Positions 57,007 through 64,000 of a stretch of 64,000 nt of DNA are shown here, one piece after another. This DNA is from JACQFZ01 sp036381895 (GTDB taxonomy: Bacteria; Pseudomonadota; Gammaproteobacteria; Acidiferrobacterales; Sulfurifustaceae). Position 1 is the first letter of the stretch. Each line of letters begins with the position of its first letter. Position numbers and translations under genes: made by a program. Below the pieces are notes generated by a model. That model worked only from the letters and a program-made list of their open reading frames with translations, was not told the origin of the DNA and searched no databases. The stretch spans positions 20,540-84,539 of the forward strand of contig DASVBY010000028.1 in NCBI GenBank assembly GCA_036381895.1. Reading direction: 5' to 3'.

Positions 57007-57812
57007 GGCGTACGCCCTTCGCCCGGCACGCGATTCCAGAACAGCCGGTCCGGCACGTGCTGTCCCATGCCCAGACGGTGGCCGTACTTGAGCGTGCGCC
57101 AGGTGTACTCGAGCGCCTGCGCGACCGCGTTCGGCGGCTCGAGCCCGTGGGCGACCGTCGCCGCGCAGGCGGCGGCAAGCGTGCAGCCGGACCCGTGGTA
57201 GCTGTGCGGCAGCCGCTCGAACTGGAACACGTCGAGCAGCCGCTTGTTCCCGTAGAGGCGGTGCTGTACCTGCGGGGTCGCCTCGTGGGTGCCGGTGACG
57301 AGCACGTACTGGCAGCCGAGCGAAAGCAGTTCCTGCGCGCAGGCATCGAGCGTATCCGCGTCGGGCGCGAGCCGGCGCGCTTCCTCGCTGTTCGGTGTGG
57401 CGAGCAGCGCCCGCGGCAGCAGCAGCACGCGCAGCGGCTCGTCGAGCGGCTCGTCGCTCAGCGCCTGCCCCGCGAAGCCGGTCGCCTGCACCGGGTCCAC
57501 GACCAGCGGCACGTGCGTATACTCCGCCGCGATGGTGGCGACCGCGCTCACGATGTCGGCGTTGCAGAGCATGCCGGTCTTGAAGACCGCCACCGGCATG
57601 TCCTCGAGCACGGCCCGCGCCTGCGCGATCACGAGCTCGGTCGGCATCGGCAGGTACTGCTTGATGCCGCGCGTGTCCTGCGCCGTGACCGCCGTCACGA
57701 CCGGCGCCGGATGGCAGCCGAGGCTCGCGAGCGTGAGGATGTCGGCGGCGAGGCCGGCGCCGGCGGTCGGGTCGGAGCCGCCGAAGACGAGCACGACCGG
57801 CGGCGCGCTCAT
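57003..57812 (-). CDS. thiD: Hydroxymethylpyrimidine (phosphate) kinase
   Basis: This 269-residue ribokinase-fold enzyme phosphorylates HMP and HMP-P. It shows VFGGSDPTAGAGLAADI, TAVTAQDTRGI, VFKTGMLCNADIV, VVDPVQATGFAG, and the ribokinase anion-hole motif SYHGSGCTLAAA near residue 204. The start (57812) overlaps the hemH stop and the end overlaps thiE, both as ATGA. The frame is open far upstream through hemH, but the MSAPPVVLVFGGSD start fits the family. Confidence 0.96.
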   Translation of the reverse strand: MSAPPVVLVFGGSDPTAGAGLAADILTLASLGCHPAPVVTAVTAQDTRGIKQYLPMPTELVIAQARAVLEDMPVAVFKTGMLCNADIVSAVATIAAEYTHVPLVVDPVQATGFAGQALSDEPLDEPLRVLLLPRALLATPNSEEARRLAPDADTLDACAQELLSLGCQYVLVTGTHEATPQVQHRLYGNKRLLDVFQFERLPHSYHGSGCTLAAACAATVAHGLEPPNAVAQALEYTWRTLKYGHRLGMGQHVPDRLFWNRVPGEGRTP

Positions 57813-58840
57813 ACCCCGAGCACGCGCCGCACCCGCGCGCGCAGCGCCTCGATCAGCTGCGGGTCGTCGTTGAGCGCCGGCACCACCCGGTAGTGCGCGA
57901 TGCCCGACTCCTGCGCGAGCGCGGCGTAGACGATCCCGAGCTCGTACAGCGTCTCCACGTGATCGGAGACGAATGCAATCGGGTACACCAGCATCTGCTT
58001 CGCGCCCGCGCGGCCCTTGGCCCGGATCACGTCCTCGGTATAGGGCCTCAACCACTCGAGCGGGCCAACGCGGCTCTGGTAGCAGAGCGTGACGTTGGGC
58101 CAGCCGAGACGCGCCCGCACGGCGGCGGCGGTCGCCTCGATCTGCCCGCGATACGGGTCGCCGGCATCGGCGAGCCGCCGCGGCAGCCCGTGGGCGGAGA
58201 GCAAGAGCTCCACGCGCTCCGGGCGTGGGTCGGGGAGTGCGGCGAGCTCGCGCCGCAGGGCGGCGACGATCGCCTGCTGATACATCGGCTCGTCGTACCA
58301 CTCGCGGATGATGTCGATCGCGGGCTGATACTGCTGGCGCCGGCAGGCGCGCAGGAACGCGTTGCAGGCGCTCCCGGTCGTGGTCACCGAGTATTGCGGA
58401 TAGAGCGGCAACAGGACGACCCGGCGGTAGCCGCGGCGCTTGAGCTCGGCCACCACCTCGGGCGCCATGGGGTGCCAGTAGCGCATGCAAACGTAGACAT
58501 CGGCGAGCGGCGCACCCGCTTTCGCGGCAGGATGGTTGCCGCCCGCAGCCGCCACCCGCGCGTCCGCGGCGCCGACCGCGAGCGCCTCCTGCAGGGCGCG
58601 TGCCTGCGCCTCGGTGTTCGCGAGCAGCGGGGACTTGCCGCCGATGGCCGCGTAGCCCTTTGCGGCCTCCGGGGCGCGGCGCCGGCTGACGAGCCAGGCG
58701 AAGGGCCGCTGCGTCAGCCACGCGAGCGGCAGGCGAAAGATATCCGGATCGGAAAAAAGGTTATAAAGGAAAGGCCGCACCGCGAGCAGCGAATCCGGCC
58801 CGCCCAGGTTGAGCAGCACGACCGCGGGGCGTTGATCCAT
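57809..58840 (-). CDS. hemH: Ferrochelatase
   Basis: This 343-residue enzyme inserts Fe2+ into protoporphyrin IX. It has VVLLNLGGPDS, the YPQYSVTTTG segment, the catalytic SAHGLP (H217) and the FVSDHVETLYELG signature with its conserved Glu. There is an Ala/Gly-rich insertion of roughly 20 residues near 90-110, before VYVCMRYWHP. It opens the hemH-thiD-thiE-hemL operon and faces the rubredoxin gene divergently. A TAGAAT-like -10 lies just upstream on the minus strand. Confidence 0.97.
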   Translation of the reverse strand: MDQRPAVVLLNLGGPDSLLAVRPFLYNLFSDPDIFRLPLAWLTQRPFAWLVSRRRAPEAAKGYAAIGGKSPLLANTEAQARALQEALAVGAADARVAAAGGNHPAAKAGAPLADVYVCMRYWHPMAPEVVAELKRRGYRRVVLLPLYPQYSVTTTGSACNAFLRACRRQQYQPAIDIIREWYDEPMYQQAIVAALRRELAALPDPRPERVELLLSAHGLPRRLADAGDPYRGQIEATAAAVRARLGWPNVTLCYQSRVGPLEWLRPYTEDVIRAKGRAGAKQMLVYPIAFVSDHVETLYELGIVYAALAQESGIAHYRVVPALNDDPQLIEALRARVRRVLGV

Positions 58841-58995
58841 GGCGGCAAGGCAAAGCCGAAATTCTAGCGTTCCGGTTTCGGTTTCACCATTTGCCGCCGA
58901 CGTGGGAGAATCCGCGATTTCACCGGGCCGCCGCGCGGCGGCTCCCCCGTTTCAACCCTAAGGTGTGGTGCTCGCATATGCAGCAGGCAGTGGCA

Positions 58996-59160
58996 ATGAG
59001 AACGTTCATGTGCGTGGTCTGCGGGTTCGTCTACGATGAAGAGAAAGGCCTCCCGGAGGAAGGCATACCGCCGGGCACCCGTTGGGAAGACGTCCCCGAG
59101 AACTGGAAATGCCCCGAGTGCGGGGCGGCAAAGAGCGATTTCGAAATGGTCGAGATCTGA
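58996..59160 (+). CDS. Rubredoxin
   Basis: This 54-residue iron protein has the four Fe ligands C6/C9 (CVVCG) and C39/C42 (CPECG), with the family segments FVYDEEKGLPEEGIPPGTRW and DVPENW. It is a one-electron carrier, for example for alkane hydroxylases or oxygen and peroxide detoxification. I chose the ATG at 58996 because rubredoxins begin just before the first Cys motif; an in-frame ATG at 58978 would add six residues. It precedes a beta-oxidation operon by 18 bp. Confidence 0.95.
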   Translation: MRTFMCVVCGFVYDEEKGLPEEGIPPGTRWEDVPENWKCPECGAAKSDFEMVEI

Positions 59161-59178
59161 TCCGCCCGCGACGCCCCC

Positions 59179-61680
59179 GTGTACGTACTGGCCTCCATCC
59201 TCCTCGGCATCGCGATTCTCTGGGCGCTCGCCTATTTTCGCGTGCCGCTGCTCGTCGCGACGCTCCTCTTCGCGGCGGGCCTGGGCGGCCTGACCTATTA
59301 CTACTATCCGGCGATGCCGGCGGCGCTCGTGGCCGCCTGGGTCGTCTTCCTGCTCGCGGCGGCCGCCTTCAATCTGCCGCCGCTGCGGCGGCTGCTCTTC
59401 ACCAACGCGATCTACAACGCCTTCCGCCGCAGCATGCCCTCGGTGTCGGCGACGGAGCGCGAGGCGCTCGAGGCGGGCAACGTCTGGTGGGAAGCGGAGT
59501 TCTTCACCGGCCGTCCGCGCTGGCGGCGGCTGCTCGAGTTGCCACGCCCGAGCCTCTCGGCTGAAGAGCGCGCGTTCCTCGACGGGCCGGTCGAGCGGCT
59601 CTGCCGCATGCTCGATGACTGGGAGATCGTGCACGAGCGCCGGGATCTGCCGCCGGCCGTCTGGGATTTCCTCCGGGCCGAGCGCTTCTTCGGCATGATC
59701 ATTCCCAAACGCTACGGCGGTCTTGAGTTCTCGGCGCAGGCGCACTCCGAGGTCGTTATGAAGATCGCCTCGCGCAGCATCACGGCGGCCGTCACGGTGA
59801 TGGTCCCCAACTCGCTCGGACCGGCGGAGCTGCTGCTGCACCACGGCACCGAGGAGCAGAAGGACCACTACCTGCCGCGGCTCGCACGTGGCGAGGAGAT
59901 CCCGTGCTTCGCGCTCACCGGCCCGCACGCCGGCAGCGACGCGAGCGCGATCCCGGACTACGGCGTCGTGTGCCGCGGCAGCTTCGGCGGCCGCGACGAC
60001 GTGCTCGGGGTGCGGCTCACCTGGGAGAAGCGCTACATCACGCTCGCCCCGGTTGCGACGCTTCTCGGCCTCGCGTTCCGGCTCTACGACCCCGACCGCC
60101 TCCTCGGCGGCGAGATCGACCGCGGGATCACGCTCGCGCTGGTTCCGACCGACACTCCGGGCGTGCACATCGGACGGCGCCACAATCCGCTCAACACCCC
60201 GTTCCAGAACGGTCCCACGTGGGGCCGCGATGTTTTCATCCCGCTCGAGTGGCTTATCGGGGGGCGCGACTACATCGGCCAGGGCTGGCGCATGCTGGTC
60301 GAGCGGCTTGCGGTCGGACGCGGCATTTCCCTGCCGGCGCTGAGCGTTGCGTCCGGCAAGATGGCCTGCCGCGGTACCGGCGCCTACGCGCGCGTGCGCA
60401 AGCAGTTCAAGCTCCCGATCGGCCGCTTCGAAGGGGTCGAGGAAGCGCTCGCGCGCATCGCCGGCTACACGTACCGCATGGATGCGGCGCGCCAGCTGAC
60501 GCTGGTGGGCCTCGACGCCGGGGAGCAGCCGGCGGTGGTGTCGGCGATCGTGAAGTATCAGCTCACCGAGCACATGCGGCAGGTGCTGAACGACGCCATG
60601 GACGTCCACGGCGGCTCGGGCATCTGTCTCGGCCCGCGCAATCTCATCGGCACCGCCTACCAGGCCGTACCGATCGGCGTCACGGTCGAGGGCGCCAACA
60701 TTCTCACCCGCTCGCTCATCATCTACGGCCAGGGCGTGCTCCGCTGCCACCCCTACCTCTATCGGGAGACGCGCGCGGTCGAAGATCCGGACACGCACGC
60801 GGGACGCGCCGCCTTCGACAGGGCGCTCTGGGGGCACTTCGGTCTCGTCGTGAGCAACGCCGCGCGCAGCCTCTGGCTCGCCCTGACCGGCGCCCGCCTC
60901 GTTTACACGCCGTTCGCCGGGCGCGCGCGCCGCTACGCGCAGCGCCTCTCGCGCTACAGCGCGGCGTTCGCGCTGATTTCGGATCTCGCGCTCTTCAGCC
61001 TCGGCGGCGCGCTGCGCCGGCGCGAGAAGATTTCGGGGCGCATGGCCGACGCGCTGAGCCTCTTCTACCTCGCGTCCGCGGCGCTCAAGCGCTTCGAGGA
61101 CCAGGACCGCCCGACCGCGGACGAGCCGCTGCTCGCGTGGACGTGCGAAGACGCGCTGTACCGCCTGGAGCAGGCGCTCGTCGGGGTGCTGCGCAATCTG
61201 CCGGCGCGCGGCGTTGCCTTCCTCGCCTGTGCGCTCGCGTTTCCGTTCGGCGCGCGGGCGAAGCCGCCGGCCGACGCGCTCGGCCACCGCGCGGCGGCGC
61301 TGCTGCTCGAACCGTCGGCCGCGCGCGACCGGCTCACCGCCGGCATTTTCGTTCCGGACGACCCGGATTCGGCGCTCGGGCGGATCGAAGCCGCACTGCC
61401 CGCCGTTCTCGCCGCCGAAGAGGTCGAGCGCAAGCTCGACCGGCTCGGGGAGGTTCAGGTGTCGTTGACGCGCGAGGGGCTGATCGAGTCGGCGGTCGCG
61501 CAGAACCTCCTCACGGCCGAGGAGGCGGAGCTCGCGCGGCGCGCACAGGCGGCGCGCACGGCGGCGATTGCCGTCGACGATTTCGCGCCGGAGAATTTCG
61601 CCGGAAGCCGCGCCATCGCGGACTCGCGATCCCCGGCCATAGCCGGGCCGACGGATGATCGCCCGCGAGCAGTGAAATGA
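59179..61680 (+). CDS. FadE-type acyl-CoA dehydrogenase
   Basis: This 833-residue protein has the FadE layout: two N-terminal membrane helices (residues 3-40 and 45-65), an acyl-CoA dehydrogenase core (LRAERFFGMIIPKRYGGLEFS, FALTGPHAGSDAS, FDR-like binding segments, MDVHGGSGICLGPRN), and a long C-terminal FadE-specific domain. It catalyses the first step of fatty-acid beta-oxidation. Length matches E. coli FadE (814). The start is GTG. Its stop overlaps the thiolase ATG (ATGA). Confidence 0.95.
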   Translation: MYVLASILLGIAILWALAYFRVPLLVATLLFAAGLGGLTYYYYPAMPAALVAAWVVFLLAAAAFNLPPLRRLLFTNAIYNAFRRSMPSVSATEREALEAGNVWWEAEFFTGRPRWRRLLELPRPSLSAEERAFLDGPVERLCRMLDDWEIVHERRDLPPAVWDFLRAERFFGMIIPKRYGGLEFSAQAHSEVVMKIASRSITAAVTVMVPNSLGPAELLLHHGTEEQKDHYLPRLARGEEIPCFALTGPHAGSDASAIPDYGVVCRGSFGGRDDVLGVRLTWEKRYITLAPVATLLGLAFRLYDPDRLLGGEIDRGITLALVPTDTPGVHIGRRHNPLNTPFQNGPTWGRDVFIPLEWLIGGRDYIGQGWRMLVERLAVGRGISLPALSVASGKMACRGTGAYARVRKQFKLPIGRFEGVEEALARIAGYTYRMDAARQLTLVGLDAGEQPAVVSAIVKYQLTEHMRQVLNDAMDVHGGSGICLGPRNLIGTAYQAVPIGVTVEGANILTRSLIIYGQGVLRCHPYLYRETRAVEDPDTHAGRAAFDRALWGHFGLVVSNAARSLWLALTGARLVYTPFAGRARRYAQRLSRYSAAFALISDLALFSLGGALRRREKISGRMADALSLFYLASAALKRFEDQDRPTADEPLLAWTCEDALYRLEQALVGVLRNLPARGVAFLACALAFPFGARAKPPADALGHRAAALLLEPSAARDRLTAGIFVPDDPDSALGRIEAALPAVLAAEEVERKLDRLGEVQVSLTREGLIESAVAQNLLTAEEAELARRAQAARTAAIAVDDFAPENFAGSRAIADSRSPAIAGPTDDRPRAVK

Positions 61681-62969
61681 TTCGAAACCGCGTGTTCATT
61701 GTCGACGGCGCGCGCACGCCGTTCCTCAAGGCCGGCCCCGAGCCGGGTCCGTTCTCCGCGAGCGATCTCGCGGTCGCCGCCGGGCGGCCGCTGCTCGCGC
61801 GCATGCCGTTCGCGCCTGCCGAAATCGACGAGGTCATCATCGGCTGCGCCATCCCCGCGGCCGATGAGGCGAACATCGCGCGGCTCGTCGCGCTGCGCCT
61901 CGGCTGCGGCGAGCACGTTCCCGCGTTCACGGTGCAGCGCAACTGCGCCTCGGGCCTGCAGGCGCTCGCGAGCGCGGCCGAGCGCATCGCGCTCGGCGAA
62001 GCCGAGCTCGTGCTCGCTGGCGGTACCGACGCGATGAGCCGTGCCCCGATCACGTGGAACGCGGCGATGACCGCCTGGCTCGCGACCCTCATGCGGGCGC
62101 GCGGCCTCGGGCGCCTCAAGGTGCTCGCGCGCCTGCGCGCCGCGCACCTGAGGCCCGTGTACTCGCTCCTGCTCGGCCTCACCGATCCGCTGGTCAAGCT
62201 CTCCATGGGACAGACCGCCGAAGTGCTGGCGCATCGCTTCGGCATCACGCGCGAGGCCCAGGACGCCTACGCGCTCGAGAGTCACCGGCGCCTGGCGGCG
62301 GCGTACGACGCCGGCGGGCTCGCGGACGAGATCGAGATCCTGTACCGGCCGGACGGCACATTCCATGCCGAGGACACGGGGCTGCGCCGCGACGCGAGCC
62401 TCGAGCGGCTCGCGCAGCTGAAGCCCGCGTTCGACCGCCGGCACGGACAGGTGACCGCGGGCAACAGCTCCCAGGTGACGGATGGGGCGGCGATGCTCGT
62501 CGTGGCGAGCGAGCAGGCGGTGCGCCGTCACGGCCTGCCCGTGCTCGGCGAATGGCTCGGCCATGCGTGGGCCGGGGTCGATCCGCGCGAAATGGGGCTC
62601 GGCCCGGTGCATGCCGTCGCGCGGCTGCTCACGCGGCACGGTGTGCGCATGCGCGACCTCGCGCAGATGGAGCTCAACGAAGCGTTCGCGGCGCAGGTGC
62701 TCGCGTGCCAAGCCGCGTTCGACAGCGAGGCGTACGCGCGCGAGGTGCTCGGCCTCGACGCGCCGCTCGGGGCGATGGAACCGGCGCGCCTCAATCCGCA
62801 CGGCGGCGCCATTGCCTGCGGACACCCGATCGGCGCTTCGGGCGCGCGGCTGGTGCTGCACCTGGCGAAGACGCTCGCGCACAACGGCGGCGGGCTCGGG
62901 GTCGCCGCGCTCTGCATCGGCGGCGGGCAGGGGGGCGCGGCACTCGTACGCGCCGGGGAGGCGCCGTGA
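61677..62969 (+). CDS. Acetyl-CoA acyltransferase (thiolase), FadI-like
   Basis: This 430-residue thiolase cleaves 3-ketoacyl-CoA. It has the nucleophilic Cys in VQRNCASGLQAL (C90), NPHGGAIACGHPIGASGAR and the C-terminal acid/base Cys in ALCIGGGQGGA. The long form with an insert near residues 115-170 resembles FadI, the partner of FadJ. It overlaps FadE upstream by ATGA and the FadJ-like gene downstream by GTGA, a tightly coupled beta-oxidation operon. Confidence 0.95.
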   Translation: MIRNRVFIVDGARTPFLKAGPEPGPFSASDLAVAAGRPLLARMPFAPAEIDEVIIGCAIPAADEANIARLVALRLGCGEHVPAFTVQRNCASGLQALASAAERIALGEAELVLAGGTDAMSRAPITWNAAMTAWLATLMRARGLGRLKVLARLRAAHLRPVYSLLLGLTDPLVKLSMGQTAEVLAHRFGITREAQDAYALESHRRLAAAYDAGGLADEIEILYRPDGTFHAEDTGLRRDASLERLAQLKPAFDRRHGQVTAGNSSQVTDGAAMLVVASEQAVRRHGLPVLGEWLGHAWAGVDPREMGLGPVHAVARLLTRHGVRMRDLAQMELNEAFAAQVLACQAAFDSEAYAREVLGLDAPLGAMEPARLNPHGGAIACGHPIGASGARLVLHLAKTLAHNGGGLGVAALCIGGGQGGAALVRAGEAP

Positions 62970-64000
62970 GCCTGAGCGAGGAAACGGCGCGGGAGCAGCC
63001 CGCGCCCGCCGATGTGCGTCATTGGCGGCTCGAGTACGGCCGGGTTGACGAGACTGGGCGCCTGGTTGCCGCAGCCGACAGCGAAGAGACGGCGCTCCTC
63101 ACGCTCGATGTGATCGGACAGTCGACGAACGCGCTCTCGCACGCGGTGATGGAGGAGCTCGATACGCTGCTCACCGCGCTCGCCGACCGCCGGCCGCGCG
63201 GTCTCATCATTCGATCGGGCAAGGCCTCCGGCTTCATCGCCGGCGCCGACGTGCACGCGTTTGCGCACGTGAGCGACGCCGAGGAGGCGGCAGAGCTTGC
63301 GCGCCAGGGGCAGGCGGTGCTCGCGCGTCTCGAGCAGCTCGCGTTCCCGAGTGTGGCGCTGATCCACGGCTTCTGCCTCGGCGGCGGGCTCGAGCTCGCG
63401 CTCGCCTGCACCTACCGCGTGGCCCTCGACGATCCGGCGACGCGCCTTGGGGTTCCGGAGGTGCGTCTCGGCATCCATCCCGGTTTCGCCGGCACGGTCC
63501 GGCTCCCGCGGCTCATCGGACACCGGCCTGCGCTCGAGCTGATGCTCACCGGCCGCAGCATCGACGCGCGCACGGCGCAGCGGCTCGGGCTCGTCGACGA
63601 GGTGGTGCCCGAGCGCCACGCGCTCTATGCCGCGCAGCGCTTCATCGCCGAAACGCCGCGACGCCGCCGCGCTCCGCTCGCGCGCCGCCTGGTCGGCCTG
63701 GCGCCGTTGCGTCCGCTCGTCGCGCGCGCGCTCGAGAAGCGCACGCGCGCGAAGGTCGATCCGCACCACTACCCGGCGCCGTTCCGGATCATCGAGCTGT
63801 GGCGCCGGCGCGCGAGCGCGGACGACGAGGCGGCTTCGCTCGGTGAGCTCCTCGTCGGTCGCACCAGCCGCAACCTGGTGTACGTCTTCCTGCTCGGGGA
63901 GGCGCTGAAGCGCCGCGGGCGCGCGCACCCGCACGGCATCGGCGCGGTGCACGTGGTCGGCGCCGGCGTCATGGGCGCCGATATCGCCATGTGGGCCGCC
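62966..64000 (+). CDS. FadJ/FadB-like multifunctional beta-oxidation protein, 3' end outside window
   Basis: Only the first 345 residues are in the window; the frame is open at the end. The enoyl-CoA hydratase half has SGFIAGADVHAF, the GFCLGGGLELALACTYRVA segment with catalytic-type E143, and LGVPEVRLGIHPGFAGTVRLPRLIG with E165. The last residues VHVVGAGVMGADIAMW begin the NAD-binding 3-hydroxyacyl-CoA dehydrogenase domain. The start is GTG overlapping the thiolase stop (GTGA), with GGGGAGG upstream. It should form a trifunctional complex with the thiolase. Confidence 0.95.
   Translation, partial: MSLSEETAREQPAPADVRHWRLEYGRVDETGRLVAAADSEETALLTLDVIGQSTNALSHAVMEELDTLLTALADRRPRGLIIRSGKASGFIAGADVHAFAHVSDAEEAAELARQGQAVLARLEQLAFPSVALIHGFCLGGGLELALACTYRVALDDPATRLGVPEVRLGIHPGFAGTVRLPRLIGHRPALELMLTGRSIDARTAQRLGLVDEVVPERHALYAAQRFIAETPRRRRAPLARRLVGLAPLRPLVARALEKRTRAKVDPHHYPAPFRIIELWRRRASADDEAASLGELLVGRTSRNLVYVFLLGEALKRRGRAHPHGIGAVHVVGAGVMGADIAMWAA

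Overview
The window is a GC-rich chromosomal segment (very strong third-position GC) with no mobile elements, CRISPR arrays or tRNA/rRNA genes visible. Gene content and order point to a gammaproteobacterium: a Vibrio-type TtpC/DUF3450/TPR TonB accessory module, rpmH-rnpA-yidD-yidC-mnmE, mnmG-rsmG-parA-parB-atpIBEFHAGDC-glmU-glmS, polA beside DUF2782 and cytochrome c4, a FadE-type acyl-CoA dehydrogenase and an AtpE with Asp as the ion carboxylate. I cannot name the genus. The window contains the replication origin region.

Layout. 1-5.2 kb: tail of a TonB energising module (TPR protein, DUF3450 coiled-coil protein, long ExbB-like protein) converging on a sodium:solute symporter. 5.2-11.6 kb: a methyl-cycle cluster with an HTH-fused methyltransferase-like protein, a divergent MetF-like protein, metK, a clear SAH riboswitch, ahcY and a canonical metF. 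11.6-12.9 kb: apaH-apaG. 12.9-18.2 kb (minus strand): dnaA, an origin-like DnaA-box cluster, dnaN, two inverted parS sites and gyrB, with recF absent from its usual place. 18.3-22.1 kb: rpmH-rnpA-yidD-yidC-mnmE. 22.1-26.0 kb (minus): moxR-DUF58-tgpA. 26.1-41.5 kb: mnmG-rsmG-parA-parB, a small Sel1 protein, the complete F-type ATP synthase operon, glmU and glmS. 41.7-44.8 kb: an accessory patch with a shortened HAF-repeat protein, two DUF2382 (YsnF/AvaK) stress proteins and a PilZ protein. 44.9-48.9 kb: uvrD, a GGDEF cyclase and a histone-deacetylase-family hydrolase. 49-54.3 kb: DUF2782, a LOG-family protein, polA, a strongly predicted structured small RNA, cytochrome c4 and a small conserved-looking protein. 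54.4-58.8 kb: an AhpD-like protein and the minus-strand hemH-thiD-thiE-hemL operon. 59-64 kb: rubredoxin and a beta-oxidation operon (fadE-like, thiolase, FadJ-like, the last cut by the window end).

How the genes work together. MetK makes SAM, methyltransferases turn it into SAH, AhcY removes SAH and MetF supplies methyl-THF; the SAH riboswitch ties ahcY translation to SAH level. DnaA, its boxes, DnaN, GyrB, ParA/ParB and parS form the origin replication and segregation region. RnpA, YidD, YidC, MnmE, MnmG and RsmG serve RNA processing, membrane insertion and translation.

The most notable observation is an unannotated RNA of about 117 nt between polA and the cytochrome c4 gene. It has a sigma-E-like promoter, four consecutive hairpins, C-rich loops and a textbook terminator, in the genomic place occupied by Spot 42 in enterics and ErsA in Pseudomonas. 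Other points of interest are the twin parS sites where recF should be, the damaged proofreading motif in PolA, and the HTH-methyltransferase paired with a second MetF-like protein.
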